From: Streptomyces africanus
Lineage (GTDB): Bacteria > Actinomycetota > Actinomycetes > Streptomycetales > Streptomycetaceae
Assembly: GCF_002150735.1 (NCBI RefSeq)
Contig: NZ_MUKA01000145.1
Span: forward strand, 1 to 38,254
Reading direction: 5' to 3'
Length of the DNA stretch: 38,254 nucleotides
Part shown: positions 1-10,736 of the stretch, in pieces
Numbering within the stretch: the stretch's first letter is position 1
Layout: each line of letters begins with the position of its first letter
Notes under the pieces: generated by a model
What the model saw: only the letters and a program-made list of their open reading frames with translations
Told to the model about the DNA's origin: nothing
The model's database searches: none
Translations under genes and position numbers: made by a program

Positions 1-43
1 AGCTGGTGATCCCGTACGGCGCCGCCGTACGGGATCACCAGCT
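1..43. repeat. Perfect 43-bp inverted repeat at the window edge
   Basis: Bases 1-21 are the exact reverse complement of bases 23-43, with a single central base. It lies in the 3' end of the LD-carboxypeptidase gene. The inner part (codons for Pro-Tyr-Gly-Gly-Ala-Val-Arg) is naturally palindromic. The outer extension makes the protein read back through its own antisense. A fold-back at a contig end is the simplest explanation (inference). Confidence 0.9.
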
Positions 44-1019
44 GCGGATCGGTGTGCCCGAAGTCCACGTCGAAGACGATCGTGGTGTCGGGCGCGTAGG
101 TACGCATGGCGCGCAGCACGGCCTCACGCTGGTCGGACGCGTGACGAGCGGCCTGTTCCGGGCTGTTGGGCTGCTCGAAGGACCAGGTCTTCGGGCGGCC
201 CATGAGGAGGGCCGAGAAGCGCTGGAGCAACCCGCGTTCGCCCATGTTGCGCAGGGTGCGGAAGACCTCCGTGGCGCTCGGCATGTCCTCGGAGGTCTCA
301 AGGATCAGCACGCCACCGTCGTACACCGACAGATCGGGCGCGATCTCGCGGTCGGCCATCAGCAGCCAGCCGATGATCTCCAGGCAGCCGCCCCAGCTGC
401 GGCCCTCGACGACCCGGTCGGCGTTGACCCAGGTCCAGCCGGTCCCGGGCCGGGTCTCCGGCTCCGCGTCGAAGGTCGCCGGATCCGCCCAGTCCCGGTC
501 GATGTCACGCCACCGCTCGGCGGGCCGCAGCTCGTACGGGCCGGAGGTGAACAGGGCGGCGCGCAGGGACTCCGCGGTCTGCGGGTGCATGGCCCCGGGG
601 CGCCCCAGCTCGCACATCACAGTCGCCCCGTGAAAGGCGACGATGCCGCTGTTGTGGAGGTAGGCGAGCAGGTTCGTGTTGTCGCTCATCCCGAAGAACG
701 GCTTCGGATGGGCCCGGATCAACTCCCGGTCCAGCAGCGGCAGCACGGTGATCTGGTCGTCCCCGCCGATCGACGCGATGACCGCCCTGATGTCCGGGTC
801 GGCGAAGGCGGCGTGGATGTCGTCGGCCCGCTCCTTAGGCGATGAGCCCATCGTGCGGGTCGCCGGATACTCGACAGGCTCCAGCCCGTACTCCTTGCGC
901 AGCCGCTCCAGGCCCAGCTCGTAGGGGAGCGGGAAGAGCCCCGGCAGGCCGGACGAGGGCGAGAGCACGGCGATGCGGTCACCGGGGGACGGCTTGGGCG
1001 GGTAGGAGAGGCTCGTCAT
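1..1019 (-). CDS. LD-carboxypeptidase (peptidase S66 / MccF family), 3' end cut by window edge
   Basis: Serine peptidase of the S66 family. Members cleave L,D- bonds in recycled muropeptides or, as MccF, inactivate microcin C-like peptide-nucleotides. The reading frame is open from ATG at 1017-1019 to the window edge, about 339 residues, close to the usual family length. The nucleophile motif GMSDNT puts the catalytic Ser at about residue 112. The later WGGCLEII (Glu) and DFGHTDPQ (His) segments supply the rest of the Ser-Glu-His triad. No signal peptide is visible, so it is probably cytoplasmic. The gene is divergent from aroQ. There is no clear Shine-Dalgarno; TAGCCT six bases before the ATG suggests a leaderless start. 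The last residues lie in a perfect palindrome and should not be trusted. Family assignment is firm; the substrate is unknown. Confidence 0.9.
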   Translation of the reverse strand, partial: MTSLSYPPKPSPGDRIAVLSPSSGLPGLFPLPYELGLERLRKEYGLEPVEYPATRTMGSSPKERADDIHAAFADPDIRAVIASIGGDDQITVLPLLDRELIRAHPKPFFGMSDNTNLLAYLHNSGIVAFHGATVMCELGRPGAMHPQTAESLRAALFTSGPYELRPAERWRDIDRDWADPATFDAEPETRPGTGWTWVNADRVVEGRSWGGCLEIIGWLLMADREIAPDLSVYDGGVLILETSEDMPSATEVFRTLRNMGERGLLQRFSALLMGRPKTWSFEQPNSPEQAARHASDQREAVLRAMRTYAPDTTIVFDVDFGHTDPQLVIPYGGAVRDHQ

Positions 1020-1025
1020 GCCGGG

Positions 1026-1031
1026 AGGCTA
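1026..1031 (-). promoter_or_regulatory. Candidate leaderless -10 element of the LD-carboxypeptidase gene
   Basis: On the minus strand TAGCCT stands six bases before the ATG at 1019, matching TANNNT. This would start the transcript at or next to the start codon. I see no good -35 at 17-18 bp. The rest of the divergent gap (1020-1122) must also hold the aroQ promoter, which I cannot place. Confidence 0.3.
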
Positions 1032-1122
1032 CGGCGCGGCGGTCCGTCGGCGCACCGTGATAAACCGGGTCCGAGCAGCGGTCCCGCCCGGGCCGCCCGA
1101 CCCCGAACGGACCGGAGGAACC

Positions 1123-1596
1123 GTGCCCCGCACCCTGGCCAACGCCCCGATCATGATCCTCAACGGCCCCAACCTGAATCTGCTCGGCCAGCGTCAGCCG
1201 GAGATCTACGGCTCCGACACCCTCGCCGATGTCGAGGCCCTGTGCGCCAAGGCGGCGGCCGCGCACGGCGGCACGGTCGACTTCCGCCAGTCCAATCACG
1301 AGGGCGAGCTGGTCGACTGGATCCACGAGGCGCGGCTGAACCACTGCGGCATCGTGATCAACCCGGGCGCCTACTCGCACACCTCCGTCGCCATCCTGGA
1401 CGCACTCAACACCTGCGACGGCATGCCGGTGTTGGAGGTCCACATCTCCAACATCCACAAGCGCGAGTCGTTCCGGCACCACTCCTACGTCTCACTGCGC
1501 GCCGACGGGGTCATCGCGGGGTGCGGAGTGCAGGGGTACGTCTTCGGCGTGGAGCGGGTCGCGGCGCTGGCCGGGTCGGGGCACGCCGACGCCTGA
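1123..1596 (+). CDS. aroQ: 3-dehydroquinate dehydratase, type II
   Basis: Converts 3-dehydroquinate to 3-dehydroshikimate, the third step of the shikimate pathway to aromatic amino acids. In quinate users the same enzyme serves catabolism. The protein has 157 residues, the normal size for the dodecameric type II enzyme. [16 protein letters not shown] at 15-30 holds the active-site loop: Arg24 and Tyr29 here correspond to Arg23 and Tyr28 of the S. coelicolor enzyme numbered without Met. The HISN motif supplies the catalytic His at 107. GTG at 1123 was chosen over the upstream in-frame GTG/ATG because GGAGG lies five bases before it and the protein then starts like its relatives. It ends 24 bp from the convergent ABC ATPase gene, and I see no separate terminator there. 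Confidence 0.97.
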   Translation: MPRTLANAPIMILNGPNLNLLGQRQPEIYGSDTLADVEALCAKAAAAHGGTVDFRQSNHEGELVDWIHEARLNHCGIVINPGAYSHTSVAILDALNTCDGMPVLEVHISNIHKRESFRHHSYVSLRADGVIAGCGVQGYVFGVERVAALAGSGHADA

Positions 1597-1620
1597 GCTC
1601 TCCTACGGCGCATCGCCCCG

Positions 1621-2373
1621 CTACAACCGCCCCGCCTCCACGATCCGCCGCAGAAAACGCCGCGTGCGCTCCTGCCGAGGTTCGCCGAAGACCTGCTCGG
1701 CGGTGCCGCGTTCCAGCACCACGCCGTCCTCCAGGAAGCACACCTGGTCGGCGACCTCCCGCGCGAAGCCCATCTCGTGCGTGGCCAGCACCATGGTCAT
1801 GCCCTCGTCCTTCAGGCCGCGGACGACGGTGAGGACCTCGCCCACCAGTTCGGGATCGAGGGCGGCGGTGATCTCGTCGAGCAGCAGCAGCCGGGGGCGT
1901 ACGGCCAGGGCGCGGACGATCGCCGCCCGCTGTTGCTGTCCGCCGCTCAGCCGGTCCGGGTACTCACCGGCCTTCCCGCCGAGCCCGAGCCGTTCCAGCA
2001 GTTCACGCGCGCGTGCCTCGGCCTCGGCGCGGGGCACGCCGTGCACCCGGCGCGGCGCGAGCGTGATGTTCTCCAGCACCGTCAGGTGCGGGAAGAGGTT
2101 GTACGCCTGGAAGACCACGCCGATCCGGCGGCGCACGGCGTCCTGGTCGACGCGCGGGTCGGTGATCTCCTCGCCGTCCAGCCAGATCGCCCCGTCGTCG
2201 ATCTCCTCCAGCAGGTTCGCGCACCGCAGCAGCGTCGACTTGCCGGAGCCCGAGGCGCCGATCAGCGCGGTGACCGTGTGCGGGGCGACCTCCAGGTCGA
2301 CGTCCCGCAGGACGACCGAGCCGCCGAAGGACTTGCGGACGGCCTCCATACGCAGCACGGGCGCGTCGCTCAT
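1621..2373 (-). CDS. Polar amino acid ABC transporter ATP-binding protein
   Basis: ATPase that powers uptake of a polar amino acid by the permease and binding protein encoded just upstream. The protein has 250 residues. Walker A GASGSGKST is at 39-47, the LSGGQQQR signature near 145, and Walker B LLLLDEITAALDPE shortly after. The Q-loop and the His switch (ATHEMGFAREV) are also present. The GlnQ/HisP-like ATHEMGFA stretch is typical of the PAAT family. ATG at 2373 has GGGAGG upstream and overlaps the permease stop as ATGA, giving translational coupling. It is last in a three-gene operon. The substrate (glutamate, glutamine or another polar amino acid) cannot be decided from sequence. Confidence 0.95.
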   Translation of the reverse strand: MSDAPVLRMEAVRKSFGGSVVLRDVDLEVAPHTVTALIGASGSGKSTLLRCANLLEEIDDGAIWLDGEEITDPRVDQDAVRRRIGVVFQAYNLFPHLTVLENITLAPRRVHGVPRAEAEARARELLERLGLGGKAGEYPDRLSGGQQQRAAIVRALAVRPRLLLLDEITAALDPELVGEVLTVVRGLKDEGMTMVLATHEMGFAREVADQVCFLEDGVVLERGTAEQVFGEPRQERTRRFLRRIVEAGRL

Positions 2374-3272
2374 GTGATTCCTCCCTGGGCCCGCCGGCGG
2401 TCCATCCGCGCCGTCACCCAGTCCGTGAAGCGGGTCATGGGGATGGTCAGCGCGACGAAGACCAGACCCGCGACGATGTACGGCGTGTAGTTGAGGCTGC
2501 GGCCCACGATGATGTCGGCGGCCCGTACGGCGTCCACCGCGCCCCCGATCGAGACCAGCCCGGTGTCCTTCTGCAGCGACACCAGGTCGTTCAGCAGCGG
2601 CGGCACCTGGCGGCGCACCGCCTGGGGCAGCACCACGTACCGCAGCGCCTGCCGGTTGCTGAGGCCGAGGGAGCGGGCCGCGGCGCGCTGCGAGGGGTGC
2701 ACGGACTCGATGCCGGCCCGGAACACCTCGGCGACGTAGGCCGAGTACGTCAGGGTGAGCGCGGTGCCGCCGAGGAGCACCGGGTCGACGGTCACCCCCT
2801 GGAGCCGCAGTGCCGGGACGCCGAGGACCACGATCATCAGGTTGATGATCAGTGGCAGCCCCCGGAAGAAGTCCGTGTACGCGGCGGCCAGGACGCGCAG
2901 CGGGAAGAACACGGGGCCGCGGAGCGTGCGGGCCACGGCGATCAGCATGCCGAGGACGAGCACCGCGGCCCCGCAGACGAGCAGCAGCCGGACGTTCAGC
3001 CACAGCCCTTCGAGGACCTTCGGGAACGCCTCGCGCGCGTACCCCCAGTCGAAGAACGTCTCCTTGGTGCGCGGCCAGCCGGGGGCGTTGACGACGACCA
3101 GGTAGAGGACGGCTCCGGTGACGAGGGTCGAGAGCGCGCCGATCGCGGTGGCGCGCCGGGCGCGGGCGCGCTTGTAGCGCTCACGGTCCAGGCGCCGCTG
3201 CGACGGCACGTAGCCGTCCCGCGCGTCGTGTGCGCCGGAGCCCACCGCCGGCTCCTCCTTGTTCACCGTCAC
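2370..3272 (-). CDS. Polar amino acid ABC transporter permease
   Basis: Integral membrane subunit of a PAAT-family importer. A long charged cytoplasmic N-terminus (about 40 residues, many Arg) precedes a first membrane segment near 42-62. The transport domain follows, including YTDFFRGLPLIINLMIVV. The conserved cytoplasmic loop that contacts the ATPase is visible as ESVHPSQRAAARSLGLSNRQALRYVVLPQA. The length of 300 residues is usual for actinobacterial members. The start is taken at GTG 3272, whose last two bases overlap the binding-protein stop (GTGA). A second GTG six bases downstream is also possible. There is only one permease gene, so a homodimer is expected. Confidence 0.93.
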   Translation of the reverse strand: MTVNKEEPAVGSGAHDARDGYVPSQRRLDRERYKRARARRATAIGALSTLVTGAVLYLVVVNAPGWPRTKETFFDWGYAREAFPKVLEGLWLNVRLLLVCGAAVLVLGMLIAVARTLRGPVFFPLRVLAAAYTDFFRGLPLIINLMIVVLGVPALRLQGVTVDPVLLGGTALTLTYSAYVAEVFRAGIESVHPSQRAAARSLGLSNRQALRYVVLPQAVRRQVPPLLNDLVSLQKDTGLVSIGGAVDAVRAADIIVGRSLNYTPYIVAGLVFVALTIPMTRFTDWVTARMDRRRAQGGIT

Positions 3273-4147
3273 TTGAGCACCGGAGCGTCGACGGCGTCCG
3301 CCAGCCACCGCTGCTCGATCCGCGCGAGCGTGCCGTCCTCGCGCAGCGCGTCCACGGCCCGCGAGACGCAGGAGGTGAGCGCGCTGCCCTTGTCGAGCAC
3401 GAGTCCGAACTGCTCCGGCGTACCGCCCTGGTTCTCGAACTGGCCGACGATCGTCGCGTCCGTGATCTCGGCCCCGGTGATGTAGAAGGCGGTCGGCAGG
3501 TCCACGACGATGGCGTCGACCTGGCCGTTCTTCAGCGCGGACTTGGCCTGGTCGTTCTTGCCGAACACGGCGGCCGGCCGCGTGGGCCGCACCACGTCGT
3601 CGATGTAGTCGAGGCTGGTGGTGCCGACCTGCGCGCCCAGCTTCACGTCCTTCAGGTCGGCGATGCTCTTCGCCTTCGCCGCCCTGGAACCCTTCAGGGC
3701 GACGACGGCCTGGCGCACGTCGTAGTAGCCGGACGAGAAGTCCACGGCCTTCTTGCGCTCGTCGCTGACGGACACCTGGTTGATGTCGAAGTCGAACGTC
3801 TTCTCACCGGGCGCGAAGGCCTTGTTGAACGGGACGGTCTGCCAGACGACCTTGTCCTTGCCGTAGCCGAGTTGCCGGGCCACGGCGTACGCGACCGCCG
3901 ACTCGAAGCCCTTGCCGCTCGCGGGGTCGTCGTCCTTGAACCACGGCTCGTAGGCGGGTTCGTCGGTGGCGACCGTCAGCTTGCCCGCGGTCCGGGTGGC
4001 CAACTCGCCCTTCTCGCACGTGTTTCCGGCCGAAGAGGTACCGGCCGCGGGCTCCTGCGGCTGCGGTGCACAGCCGACGGCGGCGGCGAGCAGGGCGACG
4101 GTGACGGCGGCGGCAGCGCGGCGCGGGGCACGCGAGGCAGGATGCAT
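3269..4147 (-). CDS. Polar amino acid ABC transporter substrate-binding lipoprotein
   Basis: Type 3 extracellular solute-binding protein that captures an amino acid outside the membrane and hands it to the neighbouring permease. The 292-residue protein starts with a basic segment (APRR) and a hydrophobic stretch ending in AAVGC. Cys26 is therefore the probable lipidation site. The mature part carries family segments such as LTVATDEPAYEPWF, GFESAVAYAVARQLGY and FDFDINQVSVSDERKKAVDFSSGYY. ATG 4147 was chosen over far-upstream starts because it gives a proper signal peptide. It lacks a Shine-Dalgarno and sits six bases after a -10-like element, so the mRNA may be leaderless. It is first in the operon with permease and ATPase. 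Confidence 0.94.
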   Translation of the reverse strand: MHPASRAPRRAAAAVTVALLAAAVGCAPQPQEPAAGTSSAGNTCEKGELATRTAGKLTVATDEPAYEPWFKDDDPASGKGFESAVAYAVARQLGYGKDKVVWQTVPFNKAFAPGEKTFDFDINQVSVSDERKKAVDFSSGYYDVRQAVVALKGSRAAKAKSIADLKDVKLGAQVGTTSLDYIDDVVRPTRPAAVFGKNDQAKSALKNGQVDAIVVDLPTAFYITGAEITDATIVGQFENQGGTPEQFGLVLDKGSALTSCVSRAVDALREDGTLARIEQRWLADAVDAPVLK

Positions 4148-4153
4148 GGCGCG

Positions 4154-4183
4154 AGATTGGCAGCCGACGGTCCCGTTTGTCGA
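4154..4183 (-). promoter_or_regulatory. Candidate leaderless promoter of the amino acid ABC operon
   Basis: Minus-strand TCGACA (4178-4183), an 18-bp spacer and CAATCT (4154-4159) lie six bases before the ATG at 4147. The lack of a Shine-Dalgarno fits transcription starting at the start codon. Rests on consensus matching only. Confidence 0.45.
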
Positions 4184-4271
4184 GGTCACGACGGCATCTG
4201 CTCGCATCGTGGGAGCGGGTGTTGCGTTCTTGTGAACACTCCGTGGCGCGCGCCGAGTCCGGCAGTCGCCG

Positions 4272-4312
4272 GGGCCGCCGGCCGAGGGCGGGGATCGGCA
4301 GGCCGGCGGCCC
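4272..4312 (-). terminator. Candidate terminator hairpin after the metallo-hydrolase gene
   Basis: GGGCCGCCGGCC (4272-4283) pairs perfectly with GGCCGGCGGCCC (4301-4312) across a 17-nt loop. It lies about 135 bp past the stop of the minus-strand hydrolase and before the ABC operon promoter. There is no U-tract, as is common in Streptomyces. The rest of the 298-bp gap 4148-4445 holds only the ABC promoter and a GTTC-N4-GAAC inverted repeat at 4226-4237. Confidence 0.45.
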
Positions 4313-4445
4313 ATCCGCCCAGGAGCCGTCATCCTGCGCGGGGCTGCTACCAGTTGACTGCGCAACTACCCGCGCCGGGAGCGCGCGTACGGCACAGGCG
4401 TGTGCGAATGATTCACACGGGGCGCGCACGCCCCCGCGCGGTCCC

Positions 4446-5102
4446 TCACCACCCGCGCGCGTGCCACTCCGGCAACTGCGGGCGTTCCGCGCCCAGCGTG
4501 GTGTCGTCGCCGTGCCCCGGGTAGACCCACGTCTCGTCCGGGAGGACGTCGAAGATCTTGGTCTCCACGTCGTGGATGAGGCTGGCGAACGCCTTGGGAT
4601 CCTTGCGGGTGTTGCCCACACCGCCGGGGAAGAGGCAGTCCCCGGTGAACACATGGGGATGCCCGTGGGGGTCGTCGTAGACGAGGGCGATCGAACCGGG
4701 CGTGTGCCCGACCAGATGGCGCGCGGTGAGTTCCACGCGCCCCACCCGGATGGTGTCGCCGTCGTCGACCAGCACGTCGGTCGGCACCGGGATGCCGTCG
4801 GCGTCGTCCCGGCCCGCGTACGTGCGGGCGCCGGTGGCCGCCACGACCTCGGCGAGCGCCTGCCGGTGGTCGCCGTGCTGGTGGGTGGTGACGACGGACG
4901 CGATGCCGTCGTCACCGATCATGCCGAGCAGCGTCTCCGCCTCGTTGGCGGCGTCGATCAGCAGCTGCTCGTCCGTGGCCCGGCAGCGCAGCAGATAGGC
5001 GTTGTTGTTCATCGGACCGACCGCGATCTTGGTGATCATCAGGTCCTTGAGCTCGTGCACGTCGGCAGGTCCGCCGACCGTCACCTGTCCGCTGTACGTC
5101 AT
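4446..5102 (-). CDS. Metallo-beta-lactamase-fold hydrolase (glyoxalase II-like)
   Basis: Zinc hydrolase with the HxHxDH signature as THQHGDH: metal ligands His74, His76, Asp78 and His79. Further ligand segments are LVGHTPGS, FTGDCLFPGGVGN and the C-terminal YPGHGDDTTLG. These match hydroxyacylglutathione-hydrolase-like members. In mycothiol-producing actinobacteria such proteins probably act on thiol esters, but the substrate is not shown here. Length is 218 residues, normal for the small single-domain class. ATG 5102 has no Shine-Dalgarno; TAGGCT seven bases before it suggests a leaderless transcript. An internal start at Met22 is less likely. The upstream neighbour is a mycothiol-dependent-isomerase-like gene 35 bp away, which fits a thiol-related role for both (inference). 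Confidence 0.88.
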   Translation of the reverse strand: MTYSGQVTVGGPADVHELKDLMITKIAVGPMNNNAYLLRCRATDEQLLIDAANEAETLLGMIGDDGIASVVTTHQHGDHRQALAEVVAATGARTYAGRDDADGIPVPTDVLVDDGDTIRVGRVELTARHLVGHTPGSIALVYDDPHGHPHVFTGDCLFPGGVGNTRKDPKAFASLIHDVETKIFDVLPDETWVYPGHGDDTTLGAERPQLPEWHARGW

Positions 5103-5109
5103 GAGCGCC

Positions 5110-5140
5110 AGCCTATAGCGGGGAAGCGGCCCGGGTCCTA
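5110..5140 (-). promoter_or_regulatory. Candidate leaderless promoter of the metallo-hydrolase gene
   Basis: On the minus strand TATAGGCT at 5110-5117 gives two overlapping -10 readings, TATAGG (5112-5117) and TAGGCT (5110-5115). TAGGCT is seven bases from the ATG at 5102. TAGGAC at 5135-5140 could be the -35, 17 bp from TATAGG. It overlaps the stop codon of the upstream gene. Confidence 0.4.
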
Positions 5141-5827
5141 CAGCGGGGGCAGGGCGGGAAGGGCTCCGCCGTCCACCGTCAGCGCGGCTCCCGAACGGCG
5201 GCCGGCGAGCCAGCCCAGCAAGTCCGCCGGGGAGCCGGTGACGGTCACTTCGGGCCCGTCGTCGGCCTCTCGTCCCGTGCTCCACGCGCGCGTGCCGTCC
5301 GTGAGGCGCGTGGGCGGTACGTCGGGATGCCCGGCGAACCGGTCGGCGAGGAAGGCGATCTCCCGCTCCGTGAACTCCGCCGGCAGATCCTCCAGCTCGT
5401 ACCCGATCCCCAGGTCCACGTGGTGCAGCTCCACCTCCACCCACCGCCGGAACGGCACGCGCGACGCGGAGTCCGTGACCCCGTTGCGCAGCTCCACCGT
5501 GCGCGACCAGTCCGCCGGAGCGGCCCCGGCCTCCTGGAAGCGGGCCGCGCTCTCGCGCAGGTCGGCGAGGTGGACGTCGAGGGGGCGCGGGGCGTCCCGC
5601 TCGATGTCGGCGTCCCGGGCGTCGCCGGAGACGTACATGGGGCGGCCCTCGAGGACGTTCACGAGGGCGTCCGCGTTGCGCGCGAGGTGGGCCAGCACAT
5701 GGCCCAGGGTCCAGCCGGGAAGCCGTGACGGCTGCGTCACAGCGGCGTTGTCCAGTTTGCCGACTGCGAGGAGCAGCCGTTCCGTAGCGGCTTGTACAGA
5801 CGCCAGGTCATGACCGTGATCAATCAT
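5138..5827 (-). CDS. Maleylpyruvate isomerase-family mycothiol-dependent enzyme (DinB-like fold)
   Basis: Protein of 229 residues with the N-terminal four-helix MDMPI/DinB domain. PGWTLGHVLAHLARNADAL gives the first metal-binding His. The helix RWVEVELHHVDLGIGY supplies the Glu and His expected for the three-residue metal site. The C-terminal half, ending in GSPADLLGWLAGR, is the second MDMPI domain. Characterised relatives use mycothiol as cofactor for maleylpyruvate isomerisation, but most Streptomyces paralogues have no known substrate. ATG 5827 is preferred to the upstream ATG at 5926 because the extra 33 residues look unlike protein and TAGGGT sits seven bases before it. The gene may be transcribed leaderless and runs on toward the metallo-hydrolase, which has its own promoter-like element. 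Confidence 0.85.
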   Translation of the reverse strand: MIDHGHDLASVQAATERLLLAVGKLDNAAVTQPSRLPGWTLGHVLAHLARNADALVNVLEGRPMYVSGDARDADIERDAPRPLDVHLADLRESAARFQEAGAAPADWSRTVELRNGVTDSASRVPFRRWVEVELHHVDLGIGYELEDLPAEFTEREIAFLADRFAGHPDVPPTRLTDGTRAWSTGREADDGPEVTVTGSPADLLGWLAGRRSGAALTVDGGALPALPPL

Positions 5828-5834
5828 GGTGCTG

Positions 5835-5867
5835 ACCCTAGCTCCGCCACACCTTCGGGTGAAGGTG
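5835..5867 (-). promoter_or_regulatory. Leaderless promoter with overlapping palindrome
   Basis: Minus-strand TTCACC (5858-5863), a 17-bp spacer and TAGGGT (5835-5840) end seven bases before the ATG at 5827. The -35 lies inside the inverted repeat CACCTTC-N4-GAAGGTG (5850-5867), which could be an operator. Spacing and boxes are good, and no Shine-Dalgarno competes. Confidence 0.55.
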
Positions 5868-5971
5868 GTGAAGCAGTGCCGGTAATCGAATGCGCGTGCT
5901 ATATGGTCGGACGTGACGTCGGGCATGCTGGAAAGCCGGGGTTTGTTGGCAACCCGTGAATCCGACCGGCG

Positions 5972-5994
5972 TTGTCAGTGGCTCCCCCTAGTCT
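5972..5994 (+). promoter_or_regulatory. PafBC-type (RecA-NDp) DNA-damage promoter of uvrA
   Basis: TTGTCAGTG (5972-5980), exactly eight bases, then TAGTCT (5989-5994) is a full match to TTGTCRGTG-N8-TANNNT. That motif was described in mycobacteria as the RecA-independent damage promoter activated by PafBC. Transcription would start near 6001, leaving a 50-nt leader with the AAGAAAGG Shine-Dalgarno before GTG 6051. I see no LexA-type GAAC-N4-GTTC box in the 223-bp gap. Confidence 0.8.
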
Positions 5995-6050
5995 GAGAAA
6001 GCACGGGGGCCCCGCCCCTGTCACTTCTCTCAAGAAAGGTGCGGACCGGC

Positions 6051-9074
<3,024 letters not shown>

Positions 9075-9082
9075 CGGCTCCC

Positions 9083-9136
9083 GCCGAAGCACCGTGCCCC
9101 CACAGGGAACTCCCTGTGGGGGCACGGCGCTTCGGC
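9083..9136. terminator. Bidirectional terminator between uvrA and the YceI gene
   Basis: Two 26-nt arms (9083-9108 and 9111-9136) are complementary except for one A/C mismatch at 9091/9128. This forms a very stable hairpin between convergent genes. The turn is only two bases, so the top pairs probably open. There is no U-tract on either side. Confidence 0.8.
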
Positions 9137-9143
9137 ATGCTGG

Positions 9144-9707
9144 TCAGGCGCTCTTCGGCTCCACGAACTGCATGTCGAGCTGGATCTTCACCACTTCCCC
9201 GAGCACACCAGGAGCGAAGCCGAGCCCGAACTCGCTGCGCCGGATCTCACCCGTCGCCTCGAACCCGGCGTGCCGGCTGCCGTCCATGGGCACATCGACC
9301 AGCCCGCCGAACTCCACGGCGAGCGTCACCGGGCGGGTCACCTCGCCGATGGTCAGCTCGCCCTCCATCGTCCAGTCCTCACCCTCACCCGACACACGCG
9401 TCGAGCGGTACGTCATCGTGGGGCGCTTCTCGACGTCGAGCAGGTCGGAGGCGCGGACATGCGCGTCCCGGTCGGCGTTGCCGGTGTCGATCGAGGCCAG
9501 ATCGACGGTCGCCGAGACCCGCACGTCCTCGACGCGCTCCCCGACGAACAGGTCGGCCTCCAGCCGCTCGAAGCGCCCCCGGACCTTGGCGATGCCCAGG
9601 TGACGGATGGTGAAGCCGACGGAGGAGTGGAACGGGTCCAGGGCCCAGTGCCCCGGGGCCAGCGGCAGAGCGGTGGCGGAAGCGGCGGTAGCGGTGTCAT
9701 TGGTCAT
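9144..9707 (-). CDS. YceI-family lipid-binding lipocalin-like protein
   Basis: Small beta-barrel protein whose relatives bind polyisoprenoids or other amphiphiles. The 187-residue sequence shows the YceI landmarks: WALDPFHSSVGFTIRHLGIAKVRGRF at the start, then DLASIDTGNADRDAHVRASDLLDVEKRPTM and GELTIGEVTRPVTLAVEFGG, ending with GFAPGVLGEVVKIQLDMQF. No signal peptide is visible, so unlike E. coli YceI it is probably cytoplasmic. ATG 9707 is taken as start; an in-frame GTG nine bases earlier (9716) is possible, and the GGAGG between them is only two bases from the ATG. It is divergent from an MmyB-type regulator with 101 bp between, so that regulator may control it (inference). Confidence 0.85.
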   Translation of the reverse strand: MTNDTATAASATALPLAPGHWALDPFHSSVGFTIRHLGIAKVRGRFERLEADLFVGERVEDVRVSATVDLASIDTGNADRDAHVRASDLLDVEKRPTMTYRSTRVSGEGEDWTMEGELTIGEVTRPVTLAVEFGGLVDVPMDGSRHAGFEATGEIRRSEFGLGFAPGVLGEVVKIQLDMQFVEPKSA

Positions 9708-9808
9708 GGCCTCCACCCTGAGGGGCGCGCGGCCCGGGAGGGAGACCGGCCGGAGCCTGGTAGTGGCAGGGACACCCTTCCCGTGCGCGGGGAGGGTACG
9801 TTCGGCGG

Positions 9809-10672
9809 GTGAGCGACAACGAGTTGGGCACGTTCCTGCGCACCTGGCGTGAAGCCGTCAGCCCCGCCGAAGTGGGCCTGCCCACCGGGCCGCGCCGCCG
9901 CACCCCGGGCCTGCGGCGCGCCGAACTGGCCACGCTCGCCGGCATCAGCGTCGAGTACCTCACGCGGCTGGAACAGGGGCGAGACCGCCACCCCTCCGCC
10001 CAGGTGCTCGGTGCCCTGGCCGACGTCCTGAACCTGTCACTCGCCGACCGGACGCTGCTGCGCCGCCTGACCAAGGAGGCGGACGGCGGCGACCCGCTGC
10101 TCTGCGCGGCGGCCCCGTCGCTCAGCCACACGGCGCGCCCCACCGTACGGGCCGTGCTGGACCACCTGGAGCCGGCTCCCGCACTGGTGGTCAACTGGAT
10201 CGGCGATGTCCTCGCCCACACGGCCGGTTACGAACGCCTGGTCGGCCCCATCGGCCTGCTCGACGACGAGCGCCCCAACCTGCTGCGGTACCTGTTCACC
10301 GACGAGCGGGCCCGCAGCGCCTACCGCGACTGGGACCGGGTGGCCGATGACCTCGTCGCCCGGCTCCGGCACGGCGTCCCCTTGCGGGACCCGTACCTCG
10401 CCGAGCTGGCCGACGAGCTGACGGTGACGGCGGGGGCGGACTTCGCCGACCGGTTCGCGGACCTTGCCGTGACGCCGCGGCGGACGGGATCCCAGCACAT
10501 CGAGCACCCCGAGGCCGGATCGCTACGCCTGCTGCACGAGACGCTCGCGCTGCCCGACGAGGGCCAGCGCGTGATCGTCCACCTGCCCGCGGACGACGCC
10601 ACGGCCGCCGCCCTGGACCGCCTCAACGGCCGTCGCCCCGGCGCGCTGCGGGCCGTGGGGGAGGCCGGCTGA
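9809..10672 (+). CDS. XRE-family regulator with MmyB-like ligand-binding domain
   Basis: DNA-binding protein of 287 residues. The N-terminal HTH is RRRTPGLRRAELATLAGISVEYLTRLEQGRDRHPS, with the GLRRAELA motif typical of the MmyB class. The C-terminal PAS-like domain (ALVVNWIGDVLAHTAGYERLVG onward) binds fatty-acid-like ligands in studied relatives. The GTG start at 9809 has no convincing Shine-Dalgarno. TACGTT ends six bases before it, so the transcript may be leaderless, although I cannot see a good -35. Streptomyces proteins of this type usually regulate a divergent neighbour, here the YceI gene. The ligand and target are unknown. Confidence 0.88.
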   Translation: MSDNELGTFLRTWREAVSPAEVGLPTGPRRRTPGLRRAELATLAGISVEYLTRLEQGRDRHPSAQVLGALADVLNLSLADRTLLRRLTKEADGGDPLLCAAAPSLSHTARPTVRAVLDHLEPAPALVVNWIGDVLAHTAGYERLVGPIGLLDDERPNLLRYLFTDERARSAYRDWDRVADDLVARLRHGVPLRDPYLAELADELTVTAGADFADRFADLAVTPRRTGSQHIEHPEAGSLRLLHETLALPDEGQRVIVHLPADDATAAALDRLNGRRPGALRAVGEAG

Positions 10673-10691
10673 GCGACGCCACGGGACGCGT

Positions 10692-10714
10692 ACGGGAGGA
10701 CGTTTTCCTGCCGT
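10692..10714. terminator. Candidate hairpin between convergent regulator and sugar kinase genes
   Basis: ACGGGAGGA (10692-10700) pairs with TCCTGCCGT (10706-10714) with one mismatch across a 5-nt loop. It lies in the 64-bp gap between the two convergent stops. Modest in strength. Confidence 0.4.
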
Positions 10715-10736
10715 CGGCGCTGGTTCGCGGGAGGTG

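Noticed and set aside
4226..4237. GTTC-TTGT-GAAC inverted repeat as a LexA box
   Set aside because: Actinobacterial LexA sites read GAAC-N4-GTTC. The half sites here have the opposite order, and no repair gene is adjacent.
3269..4915. 548-codon version of the amino acid binding protein
   Set aside because: The extension reads through the metallo-hydrolase gene in another frame. The real protein begins at a lipoprotein signal peptide (ATG 4147).
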